Assembly (NCBI GenBank): GCA_036402155.1
Contig: DASWTL010000017.1
Span: 1 to 19,805 of the forward strand
Source: DASWTL01 sp036402155
GTDB lineage: Bacteria; Bacteroidota; Bacteroidia; Sphingobacteriales; Sphingobacteriaceae
Direction: 5' to 3'
Length of the DNA: 19,805 nt
Below the pieces are notes generated by a model. The model was not told where the DNA came from. It saw nothing but the letters and a program-made list of their open reading frames with translations, and did not search any database. The position numbers and the translations under genes are program-made. This document shows positions 7,056 to 14,056 of this stretch, piece by piece. Within the stretch, counting starts at the first letter, position 1; each line of letters opens with the position of its first letter.

Positions 7056-8648
7056 TTACGAATTCATCGAAATTAAAAATTCCTCATTCGTTTTAGTACC
7101 ACGCATTTGTGATAATAAGAAATCCATGGCTTCCATAGAGTTCATGTCTGCAAGGTGATTACGCAATATCCAGATTCGCTGTAAGGTATCTTTGTCTAAT
7201 AGTAAGTCATCACGACGAGTACTGGATGCTGTAATATCTATAGCAGGGAATACCCGTTTGTTAGAAAGTTTACGATCCAGCTGAAGTTCCATATTTCCTG
7301 TCCCTTTAAACTCTTCAAAGATAACTTCATCCATTTTTGAGCCGGTTTCGGTTAAGGCTGTGGCAAGAATAGTTAATGAGCCACCATCTTCAATGTTTCT
7401 GGCGGCACCAAAAAACCGTTTAGGTTTGTGTAATGCATTTGCATCAACACCACCCGACAAGATCTTACCTGAGGCCGGAGCAACAGTATTATATGCCCTG
7501 GCTAACCTGGTGATAGAGTCAAGCAGAATAACCACATCATGTCCGCATTCTACCATTCGTTTTGCTTTTTCAAGAACGATATTGGCAATTTTAACATGAC
7601 GTTCTGCAGGTTCATCAAAAGTTGATGATATTACCTCAGCTCTTACGCTCCTGGCCATATCTGTCACCTCTTCCGGACGTTCATCAATCAATAAAATGAT
7701 TAAATAAACCTCGGGATGGTTTTTAGCTATGGCGTTTGCCACGTCTTTTAACAACATGGTTTTACCGGTTTTGGGCTGAGCCACTATTAGTCCGCGCTGT
7801 CCCTTACCGATTGGAGTAAACAGATCCATAATTCGTGTAGAATGGTTGCTGGTATCTGTAAATAACTTCAAACGTTCAAGCGGAAACAGGGGCGTTAAAT
7901 AATCAAAAGGTACACGGTCTCTCACTTCTGCAGGAACACGACCGTTGATAGTTTCAACACGCACTAAAGGGAAGTATTTCTCACCTTCTTTAGGCGGGCG
8001 AATGCTTCCACGGACTGTATCGCCGGTTTTTAAGCCAAACAGCTTTATTTGCGACTGGGAAACATAAATATCATCTGGTGAAGACAGGTAATTGTAATCG
8101 GATGATCTCAGAAAGCCATAACCATCAGGCATGATCTCTAAAATACCTTCATTCACAATCACATTGTCGAAATCCATGTTGGTAGCCGGATTTTCCTGAG
8201 CTTTATTTTGATTTTGAAATCTGCGCTCGGGTTTTGCTGTGCGCTGCGCAGGCGGGTCCTGAACCAGAACTTCTTTTTCCGGATCTTTTTCAACCGTTTT
8301 TTCTGTTTCTGCAACCGGATCAGGAGTAGTCACAATCCTGGGCTGAGGAGCCGGTGGATTATCTCCAGACCTGCCAAATAAACCCAGATCATGAGTTTTT
8401 TCCGACGCTTTTTCAGGTTCCTTGGTTTTTACTGTACGGGCGCGCTTTTTTGGCTTATCTGGTACAGCTTCGGCAACTTTGTTATTTTTAGGTTCCTGTA
8501 TTTCCGGTAAAGGCAGATTTTGCTTTTCCTTGATCTTGGTAATAAGATCTTGTTTGCGTAGCGTCTCAGCATCTTCCACGCCATACGTTTTAGCAATCTC
8601 ACGCAGCTCAGAGACGAGCTTATCGTTCAATTCTGTATTGTCAAGCAT
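7056..8648 (-). CDS. rho: Transcription termination factor Rho
   Basis: Hexameric RNA-dependent ATPase that ends transcription at Rho-dependent sites. Order of parts in the 530 residues: an N-terminal SAP-like Rho_N helical domain (about 5-45); a low-complexity linker rich in Pro, Glu and Lys (about 46-157); an RNA-binding cold-shock-like domain (about 160-235, with GILEIMPDGYGFLR); and the RecA-type ATPase (about 250-530). Walker A is QPKTGKT at 291-297, Walker B is VVILLD at 372-377, followed by SITRLARAYN; the secondary RNA-binding Q-loop LSGGVDA and R-loop GTGNMEL are intact. The long charged linker inside the N-terminal half is typical of Rho in this phylum and makes the protein longer than E. 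coli Rho (419). A promoter and a leader of about 140 nt precede it. The gene is divergent from pyrF. Confidence 0.97.
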   Translation of the reverse strand: MLDNTELNDKLVSELREIAKTYGVEDAETLRKQDLITKIKEKQNLPLPEIQEPKNNKVAEAVPDKPKKRARTVKTKEPEKASEKTHDLGLFGRSGDNPPAPQPRIVTTPDPVAETEKTVEKDPEKEVLVQDPPAQRTAKPERRFQNQNKAQENPATNMDFDNVIVNEGILEIMPDGYGFLRSSDYNYLSSPDDIYVSQSQIKLFGLKTGDTVRGSIRPPKEGEKYFPLVRVETINGRVPAEVRDRVPFDYLTPLFPLERLKLFTDTSNHSTRIMDLFTPIGKGQRGLIVAQPKTGKTMLLKDVANAIAKNHPEVYLIILLIDERPEEVTDMARSVRAEVISSTFDEPAERHVKIANIVLEKAKRMVECGHDVVILLDSITRLARAYNTVAPASGKILSGGVDANALHKPKRFFGAARNIEDGGSLTILATALTETGSKMDEVIFEEFKGTGNMELQLDRKLSNKRVFPAIDITASSTRRDDLLLDKDTLQRIWILRNHLADMNSMEAMDFLLSQMRGTKTNEEFLISMNS

Positions 8649-8761
8649 TATTATGAGTTATATTCTTAGGATTTAAATTAGATTTTACCTTAGGCGACCG
8701 AAACCAAATATCATTTCTTTTTAAAACGGATTTTTGCTGTAGCAAGAAGTTATTGTGATTT

Positions 8762-8774
8762 CCTGTGACACAGG
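8762..8774. promoter_or_regulatory. Palindrome CCTGTG-a-CACAGG in the rho leader
   Basis: A perfect 6+6 bp inverted repeat with a single central base lies about 15-25 nt downstream of the predicted rho transcription start. Its form suits a dimeric DNA-binding protein better than an RNA hairpin, since the loop would be too small for the full stem. The role is unknown. Confidence 0.35.
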
Positions 8775-8793
8775 TTAATTTGAGATAACTCCG

Positions 8794-8825
8794 CAATTGT
8801 AGGGAATAAAAATAAATAATCAAAA
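8794..8825 (-). promoter_or_regulatory. rho promoter
   Basis: Read on the minus strand: TTTTG (8825-8821), a spacer of exactly 19 bp, then TACAATTG (8801-8794), which fits the Bacteroidota -7 consensus TAnnTTTG at all but one fixed base. Transcription would start near 8787-8790, giving a leader of about 140 nt before the rho ATG. Confidence 0.6.
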
Positions 8826-8974
8826 CTTTATTTCTTTTTCATTAGAATTATCTGTTTTTTAGCGGAAACAGGGGTACATAATTCTTTTGCTTTATTAACT
8901 TATAATTACATCTTAAGACTACCGTTGTTTTAAAATCTCCAAAAAAACTTTTTGCTTATTGCACTATCCTATTC

Positions 8975-9808
8975 ATGACTAGAAATCAATTAATAGAACA
9001 GATTAAGTTAAAACGGTCATTTTTATGTGTTGGCCTTGATTCAGATATCAATAAAATCCCTGAATTTTTACTGGACACTGCTGATCCTGTATATGAATTT
9101 AATAAGAAGATAATAGATGCCACCAGTGATCTGTGTGTATCATATAAAATAAATACTGCATTTTATGAATGCCGGGGCGTAGCCGGTTGGGAAAGTCTGG
9201 TAAAAACATGGGCATATATTCCGGATCATTGCTTCACCATAGCGGATGCAAAACGTGGTGATATTGGAAACACATCGGAGATGTATGCAGAAGCTTTTTT
9301 CAATCCCAATTCTTCGGGAATGGGATTTGATTCTATTACAGTAGCTCCTTACATGGGCGAGGATTCCGTAAAGCCTTTTCTTAAGTTTCAGGATAAGTGG
9401 GTTATTCTGCTAGCGTTAACTTCCAATCCGGGAAGTAAAGATTTTCAATTTTTAAGTAATGACGACAGGTACCTATTTGAAGCTGTAATATCTAAAGCAA
9501 ATGAATGGGCTGGTCCGGATCAGCTTATGTTTGTGGTTGGAGCTACCAGAGGTGAATTCTTTACCGATGTTCGAAAATTTGCTCCGGATAATTTCTTGTT
9601 GGTTCCGGGTGTCGGGGCGCAGGGGGGAAGTCTGGAAGAGGTTTGTAAATATGGAATGAATAAAGACTGCGGATTGTTGGTTAATTCTTCGCGGTCTGTT
9701 TTGTATGCCTCATCCGGACGCGATTTTGCAGAAGCAGCCAGAGAAGAAGCGATCCGGTTACAAACACAGATGAAACTGGAGCTCGATAAGTTGGAATCAT
9801 TTCTTTAA
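8975..9808 (+). CDS. pyrF: Orotidine-5'-phosphate decarboxylase (type 2)
   Basis: Converts orotidine monophosphate to UMP, the last step of de novo pyrimidine synthesis, in the cytoplasm. The 277-residue length matches the type 2 (longer) OMP decarboxylases found in Bacteroidota and mycobacteria. The catalytic segment DAKRGDIGNT places the key D91, K93 and D96. The family opening SFLCVGLDSD, the YKINTAFYE segment (K58), the SITVAPYMGEDS strand and the VPGVGAQGG phosphate-binding loop are all present. The ATG at 8975 is the first in frame with a normal N-terminus. It is divergent from rho and leads a same-strand run with the DUF2851 gene, 49 bp downstream. Confidence 0.96.
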   Translation: MTRNQLIEQIKLKRSFLCVGLDSDINKIPEFLLDTADPVYEFNKKIIDATSDLCVSYKINTAFYECRGVAGWESLVKTWAYIPDHCFTIADAKRGDIGNTSEMYAEAFFNPNSSGMGFDSITVAPYMGEDSVKPFLKFQDKWVILLALTSNPGSKDFQFLSNDDRYLFEAVISKANEWAGPDQLMFVVGATRGEFFTDVRKFAPDNFLLVPGVGAQGGSLEEVCKYGMNKDCGLLVNSSRSVLYASSGRDFAEAAREEAIRLQTQMKLELDKLESFL

Positions 9809-9857
9809 ACCATTAGTTTTATCACATTCCATTAAATTTTTTTCTGCATATTTAACT

Positions 9858-11138
9858 ATGCATTTTAATGAAGATTTTCTGCACTATTTGTGGAAGCACC
9901 GGTTGTTTAAATCAAACAATCTGCAAACAAAATGCGGACAACAAGTTCAGGTTCTTTCAACAGGTATTCATAACCAGCATGCCGGTCCTGATTTTGAAAA
10001 TTCAAAAGTCAGGATTGGCCAAACTGTATGGGCAGGTAATATTGAAATTCATATTAATGCCACGGATTGGGAAAGGCACCATCATCAGTTTGATGATTCT
10101 TATGAGAATGTAATTCTTCACGTTGTTTATAATCATGATACAGATCTGATGCGAAAGGACGGGAGTATCATACCTGTTTTAGAGATGAAAGATCTCATCC
10201 CGGATGATGTGCTTACAAAATACCGCTGGCTGAATGAGAACATGGACTGGATTCCTTGTGCAAACCATATTTCGCAGGTTGATAGTTTTCACACGAATTC
10301 CTGGTTATCAAGAGTATTGGTAGAGCGCATGGAAGAAAAATCAGACGCAATAAACAAAGTCCTAGCTGAATATAAGCAAAGCTGGGATGATGCCTTTTAT
10401 GTGATGCTGGCAAGGAATTTCGGTTTTAAAGTTAATGCACTGCCCTTTGAGATGCTTGCACGGTCTCTTTCTCAGCAAATTTTAGCAAGACATAAGAACA
10501 ATGTCCTGCAGATTGAGGCGCTTATTTTTGGTCAGGCTGGTTTTCTCGATCAGGAATTAGCCGATGAATATCCGAAACAGCTTCAAAAGGAATATCTGTT
10601 TTTGAAAAAAAAGTATTCATTACAACCGGTAGACCGGTATTTATGGAAGTTTCTGCGTATGCGGCCACAGAATTTTCCAACGTTAAGGCTGGCTCAGTTC
10701 TGTGCATTGGTCGTAAAATCTAACCACCTGTTTTCCCGTATTCTCGAAATTCGCTCTGTAGCAGAGGTTAAAAAGTTCTTTGACAACTTGCCCGTTAATA
10801 ATTATTGGAAAACACATTACAGGTTTGATGTAACTTCCAGGGTTAGTGGTAGTCAAACAGGCGACCAGTCTATTGATAATATTTTGATAAATACGGTTTC
10901 TTTATTTCTTTTTGCATATGGTAAAAACATGAACTCCCCTTCAATTGTTAACCGGGCATTGGAGTTGTTGGAATTACTTTCTGCTGAGGAGAATAATATT
11001 ACCCGGCAATTTTCAAAAACTGGCATTAAAATACGCGACGCATTTGCATCACAGGCAATAATTCAATTAAAAAAGTCGTATTGTGATAAAAAAAAATGCT
11101 TACATTGTGGGATAGGTACAAGATTATTGAATAATTGA
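9858..11138 (+). CDS. DUF2851 family protein
   Basis: A 426-residue protein of the Bacteroidota family DUF2851, of unknown function. Recognisable family segments are GIHNQHAGPDFENSKV at the N-terminal side, WAGNIEIHINATDWERHHHQ, LARNFGFKVNALPFE in the middle, MRPQNFPTLRLAQFCAL, and a C-terminal cysteine cluster YCDKKKCLHCGIG (C409, C414, C417). The pattern P44-D45, then E63-x-H65, resembles the active-site layout of PD-(D/E)XK nucleases, with His in place of the usual Lys; together with the C-terminal Cys triad and C26 this suggests a metal- or Fe-S-containing nuclease-like fold, which is my inference. No signal peptide or membrane segment is seen. Its last 4 nt could overlap a TTG start of the next gene, so it is likely co-transcribed with the PspC-domain gene. 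Confidence 0.9.
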   Translation: MHFNEDFLHYLWKHRLFKSNNLQTKCGQQVQVLSTGIHNQHAGPDFENSKVRIGQTVWAGNIEIHINATDWERHHHQFDDSYENVILHVVYNHDTDLMRKDGSIIPVLEMKDLIPDDVLTKYRWLNENMDWIPCANHISQVDSFHTNSWLSRVLVERMEEKSDAINKVLAEYKQSWDDAFYVMLARNFGFKVNALPFEMLARSLSQQILARHKNNVLQIEALIFGQAGFLDQELADEYPKQLQKEYLFLKKKYSLQPVDRYLWKFLRMRPQNFPTLRLAQFCALVVKSNHLFSRILEIRSVAEVKKFFDNLPVNNYWKTHYRFDVTSRVSGSQTGDQSIDNILINTVSLFLFAYGKNMNSPSIVNRALELLELLSAEENNITRQFSKTGIKIRDAFASQAIIQLKKSYCDKKKCLHCGIGTRLLNN

Positions 11139-11140
11139 TT

Positions 11141-11362
11141 ATGATACAGCGGATATTAACATACTTTGAGAAGCAATCCTTTGGGGTGTGTACTTACATT
11201 GGAGAGCGGCTTAAAATATCAATTTCTAAGATTCGCTTGTTCTTTATTTATTCATCGTTCCTTGCTGTAGGTTTCCCCTTTATATTTTACCTGATGGCAG
11301 TTTTTGTATTGGATATAAGAACGTATGTTAAACGTATCCGGACTCGTTTATGGGACGTGTAG
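11141..11362 (+). CDS. Small PspC-domain membrane protein
   Basis: A protein of about 73 residues with the PspC fold: an amphipathic start, FGVCTYIGERLKISISKIRLFF around residues 15-35 (short form: GVCTYIGERLKIS), and one strong membrane segment (about 34-58: FFIYSSFLAVGFPFIFYLMAVFVL-like), ending in a basic tail RIRTRLWDV. PspC proteins act with the phage-shock (envelope stress) response in proteobacteria; in Bacteroidota they are often encoded alone, as here with no pspA or pspB in view, so the role is uncertain. The ATG at 11141 is used; an in-frame TTG at 11135 would overlap the DUF2851 stop by 4 nt and is possible. The stop abuts the convergent ankyrin gene stop with no gap. Confidence 0.85.
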   Translation: MIQRILTYFEKQSFGVCTYIGERLKISISKIRLFFIYSSFLAVGFPFIFYLMAVFVLDIRTYVKRIRTRLWDV

Positions 11363-12010
11363 TTATTCAGTTAGAATTTTAGCGATATCCTGATACCCCT
11401 GTTCTGATGCCATATCTGCTGGGGTTTTGCCTTCCTCAGTTCTGGTTTTGATGTCAGCACCTGCTTCAAGCAGGACGATCAATAATTCTATATTTCCATT
11501 ATGAGCTGCCGAATGCAATGGGGTAATACCTTTGTTCTGTTTTACATTTACATCTGCTCCCGCCTCTAATAACATTTTAGCAACCATATTATGATTTGCT
11601 GCCACTGCCGAGTGTAACGGATAAACATTAAAGCCGTTTTGTGATGCTAAATTAGTTTCAGCTCCTTTTAAAAGGAGGTATCTGGTAACTTCCTCATGCC
11701 CGAAGTATGCTGCTAACCCTAATGCTGTAAAGCCATCTTCTGAGTAATTATTTATATTTTCCGGTTCTTTATATAGAAGATGAGCAACCACATCAAACTT
11801 TCCCATTGCTGCAGCCTCAAATAAATTTATTTCAGGAATATACTTTAGTAAGAGACCAGATATCTCATTGTTCTTATAGTAACATGAAAGCATTAATGGT
11901 GATATCATATGGCTGGTTTTCTGATAAACCAGTTCCGGTTGCCGAACTAAAAGCATATTTAATTCATCCGTATTGCCTGATTGGATATATTCCTCAAGAG
12001 GATTTTGCAT
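11363..12010 (-). CDS. Ankyrin-repeat protein
   Basis: A 215-residue protein made mostly of ankyrin repeats, which mediate protein-protein contacts. Clear repeats run at about 92-124 (DGFTALGLAAYFGHEEVT), 125-158 (YPLHSAVAANHNMVAKMLLEAGADVN), 159-192 (GITPLHSAAHNGNIELLIVLLEAGADI) and a partial capping repeat at 193-215; weaker repeats precede (about 35-90). No signal peptide is seen, so it is probably cytoplasmic, and no partner is obvious. The ATG at 12010 is chosen over an in-frame TTG at 12040 because the sequence between is not repeat-like. A 102-bp palindrome lies upstream, between this gene and the divergent creatininase gene. Confidence 0.88.
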   Translation of the reverse strand: MQNPLEEYIQSGNTDELNMLLVRQPELVYQKTSHMISPLMLSCYYKNNEISGLLLKYIPEINLFEAAAMGKFDVVAHLLYKEPENINNYSEDGFTALGLAAYFGHEEVTRYLLLKGAETNLASQNGFNVYPLHSAVAANHNMVAKMLLEAGADVNVKQNKGITPLHSAAHNGNIELLIVLLEAGADIKTRTEEGKTPADMASEQGYQDIAKILTE

Positions 12011-12066
12011 TAGTCTTAAATAAGGTTTAAAAACAATCAAGTATAAGAAAATTTAATTTATCTATG

Positions 12067-12168
12067 TCCGGACTTCTTCGAGACTTCTTTGGGACACGTT
12101 CGGGGATCCTACGTTCGTGAACGTAGGATCAGCGAAGCTGTCTCGAACAACTCCCGAAGAAGTCCCGA
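12067..12168. repeat. 102-bp imperfect palindrome with 11-bp sub-repeats
   Basis: Folding about position 12117/12118, position i pairs with 12235-i without any insertion. Of 50 pairs, 40 are Watson-Crick and 2 are G-T. The inner arms are a perfect 12-bp stem (GATCCTACGTTC at 12105-12116 against 12119-12130) and the outer arms a perfect 11-bp stem (GGACTTCTTCG at 12070-12080 against 12155-12165). The arms are built from near-identical 11-mers such as TCTCGAACAAC, TCCCGAAGAAG and TCCCGAACAAA (12141-12173). It occupies the divergent promoter gap between the ankyrin and creatininase genes. It may be a MITE- or REP-like element. Confidence 0.9.
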
Positions 12169-12251
12169 ACAAACTTGCGGTTACCTCCTGTCAGCGCTTC
12201 ACATCAATCCTAAAAAAGCTATATCTTTAATACAAATTCTAAGATCACGAA

Positions 12252-13019
12252 ATGACAATAAGACCATATATTTTAGCAGAGACGAATTGGAAACATGTAA
12301 AAGATGAGAAGTTTCAGGTAGTAATCCTCCCCTGGGGTGCAACTGAGGCTCATAATTACCATTTGCCATATGGTACCGATGTTATTCAATGTGATTATAT
12401 AGCTGCAGAATCAGCGCGTAAAGCCTGGGAGAAAGGCGCTAAAACGGTGGTATTGCCAACAATTCCATTTGGTGTGAATACTGGTCAGCTTGATATAACC
12501 CTGGATATCAACATGAATCCGAGTACACAATTTGCAGTTCTCAAGGACATTGTTCAGGTCTTATCTAACCAGGGTATTCCGAAGTTTGTGATCATGAACG
12601 GTCATGGAGGCAATGATTTCCGGCAAATGGTGAGAGAATTGCAGGCATTGTTCCCCAAAGTGTTTATTTCAACCATGAATTGGTACATGATCTTAGATTT
12701 AAACCAGTATTTTGATGAACCCGGAGATCATGCCGGCGAGATGGAAACCAGTAACATGATGTATATTGTACCTGACCTATGCCTTCCTCTTAGCGAAGCC
12801 GGCGATGGTGCGGAAAGAAAGTTCAAAATTGAAGCATTACGATCAGGCAGGGTATGGGCTCAGCGGGAATGGAGTAAAATGACTAAAGATACGGGCGTAG
12901 GAGATCCGGCAGCATCCTCAGCTGAAAAAGGAAAGAAATACTTAGCGGATGTAACCGATTCTATCGCCAGCTTCCTGGTCGAATTAGATCAGGCGGACAT
13001 AAAAGATCTCTATGATTAA
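12252..13019 (+). CDS. Creatininase-family hydrolase
   Basis: A 255-residue member of the creatininase / creatinine amidohydrolase family, a zinc- or manganese-dependent amidase fold acting on cyclic or formyl amides. Likely metal ligands are visible: E32, H34 and D43 in the GATEAHNYHLPYGTD region, H118 in NGHGGND, and E163 in DHAGEMETS. The family covers creatininase, formamidopyrimidine deformylase and MftE-like peptidases, so the substrate cannot be assigned; the NGHGGN form is shared by the non-creatininase members. No signal peptide is visible. The gene starts 84 bp after the large palindrome and its stop lies 1 bp from the convergent GNAT gene stop. Confidence 0.9.
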   Translation: MTIRPYILAETNWKHVKDEKFQVVILPWGATEAHNYHLPYGTDVIQCDYIAAESARKAWEKGAKTVVLPTIPFGVNTGQLDITLDINMNPSTQFAVLKDIVQVLSNQGIPKFVIMNGHGGNDFRQMVRELQALFPKVFISTMNWYMILDLNQYFDEPGDHAGEMETSNMMYIVPDLCLPLSEAGDGAERKFKIEALRSGRVWAQREWSKMTKDTGVGDPAASSAEKGKKYLADVTDSIASFLVELDQADIKDLYD

Positions 13020-13020
13020 C

Positions 13021-13881
13021 CTACCCGATTTCGGGCCCGGCAATGGCGTATTGCATCTCTATATTGCCGGGATGCTTTAATTCACCCAGATACATTCTGA
13101 TAAACGGACGTTCATACTCAAATTTTAAAGATTTAAGCTCTTCTATCCATTCACTGTTCTCTTCAAATACATCTAAAATTACGGATGACGGACAACTTTG
13201 AAGCGCGTTTAACAATAAGGTTTTCGCATCAGCGGTATTTTCTGCAATTAGTGGACCGATCTGATGTGCAGCGGTTCCGGGTCTGCCAAAACAATAACCG
13301 GTTATCTTTCCTTTTTTCTCCAGGTAATATGCGTATTGCGGAGCAGTATCCAATAAATAATGTAATACGTTTTCGCGCTCTGCTCCAAAGGCTGTGGAAT
13401 CAAGCCCGATTATTTCTTTCAATACGTCCGCAGTAACGGGTGAGCATTTTTGAGCAGGCGGAGGCAAGTCTTTTAAGTTTTTTAGTTCATATCGTCCCAG
13501 TGTCCGCTCGGTTTTAAATCCCAGGGTTTCGTATAACTTCTTTCCCTGTGGGGTAGCATCCAGTCTTATCGTGCCTTTATTTTTGCCAAACGCTATTGAT
13601 GCATTTAATAAGGCGCTTCCAATACCCAGTCCGCGGTATTCCGGATCTACAAGCACCATTCCGATCCAGCAGAATCTATCCTGGTAGGTAAATGTTGTTA
13701 CAGTACCGGCATCCTTTCCGTTGTAAACTGCTACATAGTTTCCTCCTGCATCTGCATCCATTAGAAATTCCCAGTCTGGTTCAAGCTGGTTCCAGTGTTC
13801 AATATGGTGTAACCGCATGGCAAAAGGAAGGTCCTTTTTTGTCATAGGGCGCATTTGCAGATTTTCAGTAACAGTAAACAT
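13021..13881 (-). CDS. Two-domain GNAT acetyltransferase
   Basis: A 286-residue protein with an N-terminal GNAT domain (about 8-130) and a second, diverged GNAT-like domain (about 145-280). The first contains the acetyl-CoA binding signature as VDPEYRGLGIGSALL (R83, G84, G86, G88), followed by RLDATPQGKKLYETLGF, the usual C-terminal GNAT strand-helix. The second has ITGYCFGRPGTAAHQIGPLIA, like the family in which the second domain is a structural partner. Substrate unknown. It is convergent with the creatininase gene, with 1 bp between stop codons, and divergent from mutS. A small stem (CCCGA/TCGGG, 13024-13035) lies in the last codons and might serve as a shared end for both transcripts, weakly. 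Confidence 0.88.
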   Translation of the reverse strand: MFTVTENLQMRPMTKKDLPFAMRLHHIEHWNQLEPDWEFLMDADAGGNYVAVYNGKDAGTVTTFTYQDRFCWIGMVLVDPEYRGLGIGSALLNASIAFGKNKGTIRLDATPQGKKLYETLGFKTERTLGRYELKNLKDLPPPAQKCSPVTADVLKEIIGLDSTAFGAERENVLHYLLDTAPQYAYYLEKKGKITGYCFGRPGTAAHQIGPLIAENTADAKTLLLNALQSCPSSVILDVFEENSEWIEELKSLKFEYERPFIRMYLGELKHPGNIEMQYAIAGPEIG

Positions 13882-14003
13882 GAATAATAATTTATTTTAT
13901 GGTAGTTATCGTAAACAATTTATCCGGTAGAAATATCTGAAATTATTCTTAATATTGATCAATTAAACTAAAAACCAGCTTCTATTTTTCAACACCTGCA
14001 ATA

Positions 14004-14035
14004 AAGCCCGTTCAATCCTATAAATTAGCGGGCTT
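14004..14035. promoter_or_regulatory. Inverted repeat in the mutS upstream region
   Basis: AAGCCCG (14004-14010) and CGGGCTT (14029-14035) form a 7-bp stem around an 18-nt AT-rich loop, 22 bp ahead of the mutS start. No T-run follows in either direction, so I do not call it a terminator; it could lie in the mutS leader or bind a regulator. Confidence 0.35.
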
Positions 14036-14056
14036 AAATATTAAAATTAAATTTCA

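Larger units (their letters stand above)
8649..8974. other. Divergent rho/pyrF intergenic region (326 bp)
   Basis: An AT-rich non-coding gap between the diverging rho and pyrF genes. It contains the rho promoter (8794-8825), a small palindrome in the rho leader (8762-8774), and a weak pyrF promoter candidate: TTG at 8925-8927, 19 bp, then ACTTTTTG at 8947-8954, whose last four bases match the -7 consensus. I see no RNA gene, conserved riboswitch shape or reading frame that I would support. Confidence 0.6.

Noticed and set aside
11135..11140. TTG start of the PspC-domain gene overlapping the DUF2851 stop
   Set aside because: Possible through coupling, but an ATG two codons later is available and no evidence favours TTG.
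12089..12307. A 72-codon plus-strand reading frame over the palindrome and the creatininase start
   Set aside because: It arises from the repeated, GC-richer palindrome and overlaps the real start of the creatininase gene in another frame; no protein family features are seen.
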